DNA of 64,000 bases from Roseococcus sp. SDR (GTDB lineage Bacteria > Pseudomonadota > Alphaproteobacteria > Acetobacterales > Acetobacteraceae), in assembly GCF_019083995.1 (NCBI RefSeq), contig NZ_JAHRCU010000006.1, forward strand, positions 1 through 64,000, given 5' to 3'. Each line of letters starts with the position of its first letter. The first letter of the stretch is position 1. The translations under genes were made by a program, and so were the position numbers. Positions 1 through 6,658 of the stretch are shown here, piece by piece. The notes under the pieces were generated by a model. That model had not been told where the DNA came from. It ran no database searches and saw only the letters and a program-made list of their open reading frames with translations.

Positions 1-240
1 GCGCCTGAGCCGGCGGAGGCCGCACCGGTCGCCGAGGCGCCCGCCGCGGAAGCACCCGCCGAGCCCGTGGCCCCGGCCCCCGAGCCCGCCCCGGCCGCCG
101 CCGCCGAGCCCATGCCGGAACCGGCCCCCGAGCCGGCACCCGCCCCGCCTGAGCCGGTGATCGGCCCGGCCATCCTCCCCAAGACGGTCGAGGAAGTGGC
201 CGCCGCCGCACCGCGTCGTGGCGGCTGGTGGAAGCGGTGA
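1..240 (+). CDS. C-terminal tail of a probable ribonuclease E (partial, 5' end outside window)
   Basis: The frame is open from base 1 and stops at TGA 238-240, giving 79 residues. The visible part is low-complexity Ala/Pro/Glu (repeated PEPA-type units) and then a short ordered end: PVIGPAILPKTVEEVAAAAP followed by RRGGWWKR. A Pro/Ala/Glu-rich arm ending in a basic GWW(K/Q)R tail is typical of alphaproteobacterial RNase E, where this disordered arm scaffolds the degradosome and the catalytic domain lies far upstream. That domain is outside the window, so the identification rests on the tail alone and other Ala/Pro-rich proteins are possible. The stop codon overlaps a GTG start of the next gene (GTGA). 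Confidence 0.5.
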   Translation, partial: APEPAEAAPVAEAPAAEAPAEPVAPAPEPAPAAAAEPMPEPAPEPAPAPPEPVIGPAILPKTVEEVAAAAPRRGGWWKR

Positions 241-1034
241 GCCAGGCCGAACCTCCGGTCCTCGTCCGCCGCGAGGGCCCGGTGGTTCACGTCACGCTGA
301 ACCGCCCCGCCCGCCGCAACGCCATCGGCGGCGGGATGGGCGAGGCGCTGGACGAATTGCTGGACGAGCTGCGCGGCCATGCCACGGCGCGCGTGGTCGT
401 GCTGCGCGGCGCGGGCGGCCATTTCTGCGCGGGGCTCGACCTCACGGAGGTCGTCACCGGCACGCCGGAGGAGCGGCTGGCCGCCATGCAGGCCCGCAAC
501 CGCCGCCTGGGCGCGCGCTATGAGGAGTTCTCCCTCCTGCCGCAGGTGGTGATCGCGGCCGTCGAGGGCGCCGCGCATGCCGGCGGCCTGGGCTTCCTCT
601 GCAGCGCCGACATCGCCTTTGCCAGCGCCGATGCGCGATTCGCGGCCCCCGAAGCGCGGCGCGGCCTGGTGCCCGCCCAGATCCTCCCCTGGCTTGCCCG
701 CCGCATGGGCCGCCCCAATGCGGCGCGGATGGTGCTGGAAGGCGGCGTGATCACCGCAGCCGAAGCCGCCCGCCGTGGCCTGGTGCATGAGGTGGCGGCC
801 GATCGCGCTGGCCTCGACGCCCTGGTCGAGGCCAGCATCGCACAGGTGCTGGAGGGTGCCCCCGGCGCGCTGGCCGAGACGAAGAAGCTGCTCGCGGCCT
901 TGGGCCCGCTCTCGCCCGAGGGCTATGCCGAAGCCGGCGCCGCCGCCTTCGGCCGCACCGCAGCCGGCCCCGAGGCGACGGAAGGCATCGCCGCCTTCCG
1001 CGAGAAGCGCAAGCCGGGCTGGTCCGTGGGGTAG
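237..1034 (+). CDS. Enoyl-CoA hydratase/isomerase (crotonase) family protein
   Basis: A crotonase-fold protein of about 265 residues, the usual length for single-domain enoyl-CoA hydratases/isomerases. The family N-terminus (VHVTLNRPARRNAI), the first oxyanion-hole segment (GHFCAGLDL) and the second (AHAGGLGFLCSADIAFA) are visible. The Glu of the APEARRG segment aligns with the second catalytic Glu of hydratases. The first catalytic Glu, normally in GGGxE, is replaced (GGLGF), so simple 2-enoyl-CoA hydration is uncertain and an isomerase, hydrolase or lyase role is possible. I chose GTG at 237 because it overlaps the upstream stop; an in-frame GTG at 228 is an alternative, and neither has a convincing Shine-Dalgarno. 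The gene lies on the same strand as the RNase E-like gene. Confidence 0.85.
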   Translation: MSQAEPPVLVRREGPVVHVTLNRPARRNAIGGGMGEALDELLDELRGHATARVVVLRGAGGHFCAGLDLTEVVTGTPEERLAAMQARNRRLGARYEEFSLLPQVVIAAVEGAAHAGGLGFLCSADIAFASADARFAAPEARRGLVPAQILPWLARRMGRPNAARMVLEGGVITAAEAARRGLVHEVAADRAGLDALVEASIAQVLEGAPGALAETKKLLAALGPLSPEGYAEAGAAAFGRTAAGPEATEGIAAFREKRKPGWSVG

Positions 1035-1054
1035 GACGGGCCGTCCGCACCGCC

Positions 1055-1304
1055 CTCAAGGCGCGACCCGCCCCCGGAGAATCCGGCCGCACGGCGGCCG
1101 GCGCGCCCAGACCACCCCGACCGCCAGCGCACCCGTCGCGCGGCGAAGCCAAGCACGCGGAGCGCGCGCGTCGTGCCGAAGGCGCGCCTCCGGCGCGACG
1201 CGCCTGAGGGCGTTCACAATCCCATCCGGCCGCACGGCGGCCGGCGCCGCCCAACTGACCTGATGGCCCGGCGCACCCGTCGCGCGGCGAAGCCAAGCAC
1301 GCGG
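1055..1304. repeat. Two diverged units of the 111-bp intergenic repeat family
   Basis: The gap between the crotonase gene and the convergent secreted-protein gene holds two degenerate copies of the repeat that forms a tandem array at 12542-12926. The shared core is GCGCCGCCCAAC, then GGCCC-GCGCACCCG, then GCGGCGAAGCCAAGC. The second unit begins at 1206 with GAGGGCG and ends near 1304; the first (about 1055-1205) is more diverged. Each contains the GC-rich inverted repeat CCGGCCGC-ACG-GCGGCCGG. No gene or promoter is otherwise seen here. Confidence 0.7.
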
Positions 1305-1309
1305 CAAAA

Positions 1310-1672
1310 TCACCTCGGCGTTGCGGTCTCGGTCCCGGCGGCGAAGGCACCGATCGTGGTCCATTGGCCCACCAGCTGCCCGTTCGGGCGCAGCTCATAG
1401 ACGCCCATGCTCGGGGTGCTGCCCTGGCCCAGGCTGAAGGCGGTCGCGAAGCTCAGGCCGCTCACCATCCCCACCCCCTCGATCACATCCGGCCCGATGG
1501 TCCATTGCAGGCGGAAGCTGAGCAGGCCGATCTGCTCCAGCACCAGCGTGCCGGTATAGGCGGTGCCATCCGGATTCGTGCCCGTGACGTCATAGGTGCC
1601 GCTGCGCTGCGCCTGGGCAGGCGCGGCAGCCAGCGAGAGGGCGAGGCCGGCGGCCAGGAAGATACGCGTCAT
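1310..1672 (-). CDS. Small secreted protein, function unknown
   Basis: A 120-residue protein with a clear Sec signal peptide (MTRIFLAAGLALSLAAAPAQA, cleavage after AQA) and a mature part of about 100 residues dominated by short beta-prone stretches: SGTYDVTGTNPDGTAYTGTL, FRLQWTIG, GVGMVSG, YELRPNGQLVGQWT. The pattern of gain-of-function style phrases (DGTxYxGT, GxGM, GxLxGxWT) suggests a small beta-barrel or sandwich, but I do not recognise a named family with confidence. It starts 24 bp upstream of nothing else on its strand and lies just downstream of the pyruvate kinase gene (24-bp gap), so it may be cotranscribed with it. The mature part has no cysteines. Confidence 0.65.
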   Translation of the reverse strand: MTRIFLAAGLALSLAAAPAQAQRSGTYDVTGTNPDGTAYTGTLVLEQIGLLSFRLQWTIGPDVIEGVGMVSGLSFATAFSLGQGSTPSMGVYELRPNGQLVGQWTTIGAFAAGTETATPR

Positions 1673-1696
1673 CAGGCTCGTCTCCGTTGGGGCGGC

Positions 1697-3346
1697 TCAC
1701 TTCACCGTGGCCACCCTGAGCGCATTGGTCGTGCCCGGTGTGCCAAAGGGCACGCCCGCTGTCACCACCAGTTCCTCGCCGAGACGCGCGAAACCCTCCT
1801 GCTGCGCGGCCCGGCTGGCGCGGGCCACCATCTCCGTCATGGAATGGATGTCCTGCACCACCAGCGGATGCACCCCCCAGACCACGCCGAGCCGCCGGGC
1901 CGAGCTGAGCTCGGGCGTCAGGCCGAGGATGGGGCAGTCCGGCCGCTCCCGCGCCACGCGCAGCGTGGTGGAGGCGGTGCTGGTGAAGGTCGCGATCACC
2001 TGGGCATGCACCGTATGCGCCACCTGCGCGGCGGCGGCCGCGATGGCGCCGGCGCTGGAGGGCTCGGGCGCCGGGCGGTTCGCGTCCGTCTGGGCGCGCC
2101 AGCCCGGGTCCTGCTCCACCCGGCCGACGATGCGGTCCATGATGTTCACGGCTTCCAGCGGGTATTGCCCGGCCGCCGTCTCGGCCGAGAGCATCACCGC
2201 ATCCGCGCCGTCGAACACGGCGTTGGAGACGTCGCTTGCCTCGGCCCGCGTGGGCGAGGGGGCGGTGATCATGCTCTCCAGCATCTGGGTGGCCACCACC
2301 ACCGGCTTGCCGAGCTGCCGGGCGGCGCGGACGATGCGCTTCTGCACCAGCGGCACCTCCTCCGGCGGCATCTCCACGCCGAGATCGCCGCGCGCCACCA
2401 TCACGCAGTCGCAGAGCTCCAGGATGCCATCCAGGTTCTCGACCGCCTGGGGCTTCTCCATCTTCACCATGATCCAGGCGCGGCCATCGGCGATCGCCTT
2501 GGCTTCGGCCACATCCTCCGGCCGCTGCACGAAGGAGAGGCCGATATATTCGATGCCGAGCGGCAGCACGAAATCGAGATCCGCCCGGTCCTTCTCGGTC
2601 AGCGCCGGGATGGGCAGGGCCACATCGGGCACGTTCACGCCCTTGCGATCGGACAGCGCGCCACCGACGACGACCTCGGTCTCCAGATGGTCGTTCTCCA
2701 CCTGGCGCACCACGCGCAGCTTCAGCTTGCCGTCATCCAGCAGCAGCGTCGTGCCGATCCGCGCCGCGCTGATGATCTCGGGGTGCGGCAGGTTGACGCG
2801 CTTCACATCGCCCGGCGTCGGGTTGAGGTCGAGGCGGAAGCGTGCCCCGGTGGCGAGCTGCACCCGCCCGGCCGCGAACTTGCCGACGCGCAGCTTGGGC
2901 CCCTGCACATCGGCCAGGATGCCGATGGGCCGGCCGGTCTTGCGCTCCACCTCGCGGATCATGGCGATGCGCGCGGCGTGGTCCTCATGGCTGCCATGGC
3001 TGAAATTGAGCCGGAACACATCCGCGCCCTGGCGGAACAGCTTCTCGATCATCTCCACCGTGGCGCTGGCCGGGCCAAGGGTGGCGATGATCTTGGTGCG
3101 GCGGTGGCGGCGCAGCGCGATGCGGGGGGCCATGCGGGGCATTCCTTCGGGGGCCGGGGCGGGCTTGGCGCCCGGCGCGGCCAGCCGCTCAGGCGGCAGG
3201 TTGAAGAGACGCGCGATGTCGGCCACGCGATCCGGCGGGATGCGCTTCCATTGGCTGACGGCGGCGGTGGAGATGTTCAGCGCGGCGGCGATCCGGGTGA
3301 CGGCGCCGCGGCGGGCGAGGATATCCTCGAGGGTGGGGTCACGCAT
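1697..3346 (-). CDS. Pyruvate kinase with N-terminal YdaS/Cro-like helix-turn-helix domain (TtuE-like)
   Basis: 549 residues in one uninterrupted frame. Residues 8-54 form a YdaS/Cro-like DNA-binding domain (LEDILARRGAVTRIAAAL, with recognition segment ISTAAVSQWKRIP). Residues 55-78 are an Ala/Pro linker, and residues 80-549 are a complete pyruvate kinase: RRTKIIATLGPAS, the active-site loop IMVKMEKPQAVENL with its catalytic Lys, VMVARGDLGVEMP, and a full C-terminal allosteric domain. Canonical enzymes are about 470 residues, so the HTH is an extra module and not a misread start; no stop separates the parts. A shorter product could begin at Met69 or Met72. The gene follows ttuD by 59 bp and so matches ttuE of tartrate clusters (PEP + ADP to pyruvate + ATP). 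A perfect palindrome ends 3 bp before the ATG, where a Shine-Dalgarno should be, suggesting autoregulation and a very short leader. The regulatory role is inferred. Confidence 0.9.
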   Translation of the reverse strand: MRDPTLEDILARRGAVTRIAAALNISTAAVSQWKRIPPDRVADIARLFNLPPERLAAPGAKPAPAPEGMPRMAPRIALRRHRRTKIIATLGPASATVEMIEKLFRQGADVFRLNFSHGSHEDHAARIAMIREVERKTGRPIGILADVQGPKLRVGKFAAGRVQLATGARFRLDLNPTPGDVKRVNLPHPEIISAARIGTTLLLDDGKLKLRVVRQVENDHLETEVVVGGALSDRKGVNVPDVALPIPALTEKDRADLDFVLPLGIEYIGLSFVQRPEDVAEAKAIADGRAWIMVKMEKPQAVENLDGILELCDCVMVARGDLGVEMPPEEVPLVQKRIVRAARQLGKPVVVATQMLESMITAPSPTRAEASDVSNAVFDGADAVMLSAETAAGQYPLEAVNIMDRIVGRVEQDPGWRAQTDANRPAPEPSSAGAIAAAAAQVAHTVHAQVIATFTSTASTTLRVARERPDCPILGLTPELSSARRLGVVWGVHPLVVQDIHSMTEMVARASRAAQQEGFARLGEELVVTAGVPFGTPGTTNALRVATVK

Positions 3347-3349
3347 GGG

Positions 3350-3369
3350 CTTAACTTACACAAGTTAAG
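3350..3369. promoter_or_regulatory. Perfect palindrome abutting the HTH-pyruvate kinase start codon (candidate operator)
   Basis: Arms CTTAACTT and AAGTTAAG are perfect reverse complements separated by ACAC. The element lies 3 bp before the ATG of the HTH-pyruvate kinase gene, is AT-rich in a GC-rich background, and occupies the Shine-Dalgarno position. On the coding strand a weak -35-like TTGGCG, 17 bp and a -10-like TAAGTT can be drawn, with the -10 inside the right arm. The fused HTH domain is the obvious candidate ligand, but this is inferred from position only. Confidence 0.5.
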
Positions 3370-3395
3370 ACCCGACGCCAATGACGCTTTCGTTG

Positions 3396-3410
3396 CTTAG
3401 CGTTGCTAAG
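3396..3410. promoter_or_regulatory. Second palindrome at the ttuD / pyruvate kinase junction
   Basis: CTTAGC-GTT-GCTAAG is a perfect 6-bp inverted repeat with a 3-bp spacer. It overlaps the TAG stop of the upstream glycerate kinase gene and its centre is about 44 bp from the centre of the start-abutting palindrome, roughly four helical turns. It shares the TTA(A/G)C character of that element. It could be a second operator half or a weak intercistronic stem. Confidence 0.35.
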
Positions 3411-4692
3411 TCACCAGGATCGCCCGCACATCATTCACATTGGTCAGGGTCGGCCCGGGCGTCAGCAGCCCCTCGGCCGCGGCGAAGACATCGAGGCTGC
3501 GATGCGCCGCCAGCAGCCCCTGCGGGTCGAGCCCCTTGGCCCGCGCCGCCGCCAGCGTGCCCGGCCCGGCGATGGCGCCGGCATGCTCCGACTTGCCGTC
3601 GATCCCGTCCGTATCGGCACACATCGCCCAGATGCCCGGCGCGGCGTTCAGCGCCAGCGTGATGCCCAGCAGGCATTCCGTGTTGCGCCCGCCCGCCCCC
3701 TGCGTGCCCTTGGCCAGCGTCACCGTGCATTCGCCCCCCGAGAGCAGCAGGCAGGGCGCCGGGATCGGCAGGCCATGCGCCGCCACGCTGCGCGCCATGC
3801 CGCCCAGCACCGTGCCGACATGCCGCGCCTCGCCCTCCAGCGCATCGCCCAGGATGAGGGGGGTGAGGCCCATGCCCCGCGCCGCCTCGGCCATGGCCTG
3901 CAGCGCCATCATGGGTGTGGCGATCATCCGGAACTCGGCCCGCTTGAGGCGCGCATCTCCCGGCTTGGGCGATTCCTCCGCACCCGCCGCCAGATGCGCC
4001 GCCACGGAAGGCGGCAATTCCATCCCGTAGCGGGCGACGATCGCCCGCGCCTCGGCGAAGCTCGTCGGGTCCGCGACCGTGGGGCCGGAGGCGATCACCT
4101 CCGGGTCATCCCCCGGCACGTCGGAGATCGCGAGCGTCACCACCCGCGCCGGATGCGCCGCCGCCGCCAGCCTTCCGCCCGAAAAGGCCGAGAGATGCTT
4201 GCGGATGCAGTTCATCTCGCCGATCACCGCGCCCGAGGCGAGCAGCGCCTGGTTGGTCGCGATCAGGTCTTCCAGCGAAAGCCCCGGCGCCGGCAGGGTG
4301 GAGAGCGAGGAACCGCCGCCCGAGATCAGCGCCAGCACGAGGTCGTCCGGCGTCAGCCCCTGGACCATCGCCAGCATCTCGGCCGCCGCCGCGGCGCCCC
4401 CGGCATCCGGCGTCGGGTGCTTGCCGTAGCGCAGCGCGATCCGCTGCAGCGGCAGCCCCGCGCCATGCGGCGCGATGACCAGGCCGGTCAGCGGCACATC
4501 CGCCCAGGCCGCCTCGACCGCCTGCGCCATCTTCGCCGCGGCCTTGCCCACGCCCACCACGATGACGCGGCCCTGCCTCGGCACCTCCGGCAGATGCGCG
4601 GCCAGCACGGCCAGCGGATCGGCCGCGCGCACGCCGGCGGCGTAGAGGTCGCGCAAAGCCTGGGTGGCGGTGGTGTCGGTCCAATGGGTCAT
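3406..4692 (-). CDS. ttuD: Glycerate 2-kinase (TtuD / MOFRL family, formerly called hydroxypyruvate reductase)
   Basis: 428 residues, usual for the TtuD/GckA (DUF4147 plus MOFRL) family, which phosphorylates D-glycerate to 2-phosphoglycerate with ATP. Visible features are VIVVGVGKAAAKMAQAVE near the N-terminus, ALISGGGSSLSTLPAPGLSL, INCIRKHLSAFSGG-type segment (EMNCIRKHLSAFSGGRL), and the C-terminal LLSGGECTVTL and GGRNTECLL followed by ADTDGIDG. The start at 4692 (MTHWTD) was chosen because AAAGGA lies 7 bp upstream; the open frame extends upstream only through a hairpin repeat. In tartrate loci this gene sits beside ttuC and ttuE, as it does here: TtuC supplies glycerate, and 2-phosphoglycerate reaches the fused pyruvate kinase through enolase. 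Confidence 0.92.
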   Translation of the reverse strand: MTHWTDTTATQALRDLYAAGVRAADPLAVLAAHLPEVPRQGRVIVVGVGKAAAKMAQAVEAAWADVPLTGLVIAPHGAGLPLQRIALRYGKHPTPDAGGAAAAAEMLAMVQGLTPDDLVLALISGGGSSLSTLPAPGLSLEDLIATNQALLASGAVIGEMNCIRKHLSAFSGGRLAAAAHPARVVTLAISDVPGDDPEVIASGPTVADPTSFAEARAIVARYGMELPPSVAAHLAAGAEESPKPGDARLKRAEFRMIATPMMALQAMAEAARGMGLTPLILGDALEGEARHVGTVLGGMARSVAAHGLPIPAPCLLLSGGECTVTLAKGTQGAGGRNTECLLGITLALNAAPGIWAMCADTDGIDGKSEHAGAIAGPGTLAAARAKGLDPQGLLAAHRSLDVFAAAEGLLTPGPTLTNVNDVRAILVT

Positions 4693-4738
4693 GGGCGTGT
4701 CCTTTGCGCCATCATGGCGGGAAAGCGGGAGAAGAACA

Positions 4739-4821
4739 GGCCTCCGGCGGCTGGGGGCACGGCCCCCAGACCCCTTCCATGGAATGGGGTCCGGGGCCTG
4801 AGGCCCCGGCCGCCGGAGGCC
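4739..4821. repeat. Cloverleaf-like inverted repeat element (three hairpins inside a 13-bp stem)
   Basis: An outer perfect 13-bp stem (GGCCTCCGGCGGC at 4739-4751 with GCCGCCGGAGGCC at 4809-4821) encloses three hairpins: CTGGGGGC/GCCCCCAG (4751-4769), ACCCC/GGGGT around TTCCATGGAA (4770-4790) and CCGGGGCC/GGCCCCGG (4791-4809). It lies between the ttuD start and the end of the GntR gene. Similar GGGGCC-loop-GGCCCC hairpins occur at 7627-7668, so it looks like a dispersed intergenic element. It lacks tRNA hallmarks. Confidence 0.7.
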
Positions 4822-4830
4822 CTTTCTCAT

Positions 4831-5520
4831 TCACCCCCTCAACACTGACAGGATCTCGGCACTCGCCCGCGCGCGATGCCGGGCCGTGGCGGCCCGTGCG
4901 GCTTCGGAATCGCCGGCGCGCAGCGCGGCCAGAATGGCACCATGCTCCTCGGCCGAAAGCACGGGCTCCGGCCGGCGGGCCGCCGTGAGCGCCCGGGCGC
5001 GCTGCGCCTGGTCCGTCGCCGTCGCGGCCAGGCGCGCGAGCTTGGGGTTGCCGCAGCCCTCCACCAGCGCCCGATGGAAGCGATCATCCGCCGCCGCCCA
5101 GGCCGCGCGGTCGCCGGCGGCCAGCGCCTGGCCCATCTCCGCCGTGGCGCGCTCCATCGCGGCCAGCGCGGCCGGGTGTGCCTGGGCCGCCAGCAGCGCC
5201 GCCGCCGCGCCCTCCAGCGCGATCAGCACCTCATAGGTCTGGCGCAGGTCCTCGGGGTCGAGCGGCAGAACGCGCACGCCCTTGCGCGGCAGCACCTGCA
5301 GCATCCCCTCATGCTGCAAGCGCAGCGCAGCCTCATGCACCGGCGTCCGGCTCATGCCGAGCTGGTCCGCGATGGCCTGCTCCGCCGTCTCCACGCCGGG
5401 CGGCAGCAGCCCCTCCAGGATGCTGGCCTTCAGCGCGGCATAGGCCGCATCCGCCAGCTTTTCCCGCGCCGGCGGCGGAGCGGCGGCGGTGACGCGCAAG
5501 GGCGGGGGCTTGACTTCCAT
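4831..5520 (-). CDS. GntR-family transcriptional regulator (FadR/FCD subfamily)
   Basis: 229 residues. An N-terminal winged helix spans about residues 20-85 (AYAALKASILEGLLPPG, QLGMSRTPVHEAALRLQHEG, VLPRKGVRVLPL), and an all-helical FCD effector domain about residues 95-225 (ALEGAAAALLAA, DRFHRALVEGCGNPKL, EEHGAILAALRAGDSEAA). The DRFHRAL and EHGAILAALRAGD segments carry the Asp/His residues that bind metal and a carboxylate effector in this subfamily. It is divergent from ttuC with 42 bp between starts, so it is the likely local regulator, possibly responding to tartrate or a related acid. An in-frame ATG at 5532 is an alternative start; 5520 has GGAAGGTGG just upstream. Confidence 0.88.
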   Translation of the reverse strand: MEVKPPPLRVTAAAPPPAREKLADAAYAALKASILEGLLPPGVETAEQAIADQLGMSRTPVHEAALRLQHEGMLQVLPRKGVRVLPLDPEDLRQTYEVLIALEGAAAALLAAQAHPAALAAMERATAEMGQALAAGDRAAWAAADDRFHRALVEGCGNPKLARLAATATDQAQRARALTAARRPEPVLSAEEHGAILAALRAGDSEAARAATARHRARASAEILSVLRG

Positions 5521-5540
5521 ACCACCTTCCATACCAGTAT
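5514..5540. promoter_or_regulatory. Direct repeats between the GntR gene and ttuC (candidate GntR operator)
   Basis: CTTCCATACCA occurs twice without mismatch (5514-5524 and 5526-5536), one 12-bp step apart, followed by the short dyad ATAC-CA-GTAT (5531-5540). FadR-type GntR proteins usually bind TGGTATACCA-like sites, and both repeats contain ATACCA. The repeats overlap the two possible ATG starts of the GntR gene and lie 27-49 bp before ttuC, a position suited to controlling both genes. Binding is inferred. Confidence 0.45.
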
Positions 5541-5562
5541 CCCCAGCAGAAGGAAACCGACC

Positions 5563-6636
5563 ATGCGCACGCACAAGATCGCCGCCATTCCGGGGGACGG
5601 CATCGGCCAGGAAGTCATCCCCGCGGGCCTCGAAGTCCTGCGCGCGCTGACCGACCGCGCGGGCGATTTCCAGCTGGAGGTGGAGGAATTCCCCTGGGGC
5701 AGCGATTTCTACCGCGCCACCGGCCGCATGATGCCCGAGGACGGGCTGAAGACCCTCGAAGCCTTCGACGCGATCTATTTCGGCGCCGTGGGTGACCCGC
5801 ATCTGCCCGACAGCCTCACCCTCTGGGGCCTGCGCCTCAACATCTGCCAGGGCTTCGACCAATACGCGAATATCCGCCCCACCCGCGTCCTCCCCGGCCT
5901 CGAATCCCCGCTCCGCCACCTGGCCCCCGGCGGCCTGGACTGGGTGATCGTCCGTGAGAACAGCGAGGGCGAATATGCCGGCCATGGCGGCCGCGCCCAT
6001 CGCGGCCATTCGATCGAGATCGCCACCGAGACCTCGATCTTCACCCGCACGGGCGTCGAGCGGATCATGCGCACCGCCTTCCAGATCGCGCAGTCCCGCC
6101 CGCGCAAGCTGCTGACCGTCGTCACCAAGTCCAACGCGCAGCGCCACGGCATGGTCTTCTGGGACGAGATCGCCGCCGAGGTGGCGAAGGACTTCCCCGA
6201 TGTGACCATGGAGAAGGAGCTGGTGGACGCCATGGCCGCCCGCATGGTCCGCAAGCCCGCCAGCATCGACACCGTGGTCGCCACCAACCTCCACGCCGAC
6301 ATCCTGAGCGACCTGGCCGGCGCGCTGGCCGGCTCGCTCGGCGTGGCGCCCACCGCGAATCTCGACCCCTCCCGCCATCGTCCTTCGATGTTCGAGCCCA
6401 TCCATGGCTCGGCCTTCGACATCACGGGCAAGGGCATCGCCAATCCCATCGCCACCTTCTGGACCGCCTGCATGATGCTGGAGCACCTCGGCGAGAAACC
6501 CGCCGCCGCCCGCCTGATGCGCGCGATCGAGATGGCCACCGCCAAGGGCGTGCTGACGCCCGATCTCGGCGGCACGGCGACCACAAAGGACGTGACGGCG
6601 GCGGTGGTCGAGGCTATCCGTGCGGATAACCAATAA
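5563..6636 (+). CDS. ttuC: Tartrate dehydrogenase (TtuC-type, isocitrate/isopropylmalate dehydrogenase superfamily)
   Basis: 357 residues, a full-length member of the metal- and NAD-dependent beta-decarboxylating dehydrogenase family. The N-terminus KIAAIPGDGIGQEVIPAGLE is the family signature, IVRENSEGEYAGHGG is the substrate loop of tartrate/D-malate enzymes, VVTKSNAQRHGMVFWDE follows, and ILSDLAGALAGSLGVAPTAN and FEPIHGSAFDITGKGIANP complete the active and cofactor sites. The GRAHRG stretch replaces residues typical of isopropylmalate dehydrogenase, and the gene has no leuCD neighbours. AGAAGGA precedes the ATG by 8 bp. Products from meso- or L-tartrate are glycerate and/or oxaloglycolate, which fits ttuD and the pyruvate kinase across the divergent promoter. 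D-malate dehydrogenase (DmlA) activity is a known alternative in this family. Confidence 0.9.
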   Translation: MRTHKIAAIPGDGIGQEVIPAGLEVLRALTDRAGDFQLEVEEFPWGSDFYRATGRMMPEDGLKTLEAFDAIYFGAVGDPHLPDSLTLWGLRLNICQGFDQYANIRPTRVLPGLESPLRHLAPGGLDWVIVRENSEGEYAGHGGRAHRGHSIEIATETSIFTRTGVERIMRTAFQIAQSRPRKLLTVVTKSNAQRHGMVFWDEIAAEVAKDFPDVTMEKELVDAMAARMVRKPASIDTVVATNLHADILSDLAGALAGSLGVAPTANLDPSRHRPSMFEPIHGSAFDITGKGIANPIATFWTACMMLEHLGEKPAAARLMRAIEMATAKGVLTPDLGGTATTKDVTAAVVEAIRADNQ

Positions 6637-6658
6637 TCCACTTTCGAGGAACACGTTC

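Noticed and set aside
1-240. PE/PPE-like or TonB-type Pro/Ala-rich protein
   Set aside because: The ordered end RRGGWWKR after the Pro/Ala/Glu arm fits RNase E tails better; confidence is kept low because the catalytic part is not visible.
4739-4821. tRNA gene
   Set aside because: The fold is cloverleaf-like, but the arms are too long, and there is no GTTCGA-type T-loop, D-loop GG, anticodon loop or CCA end.
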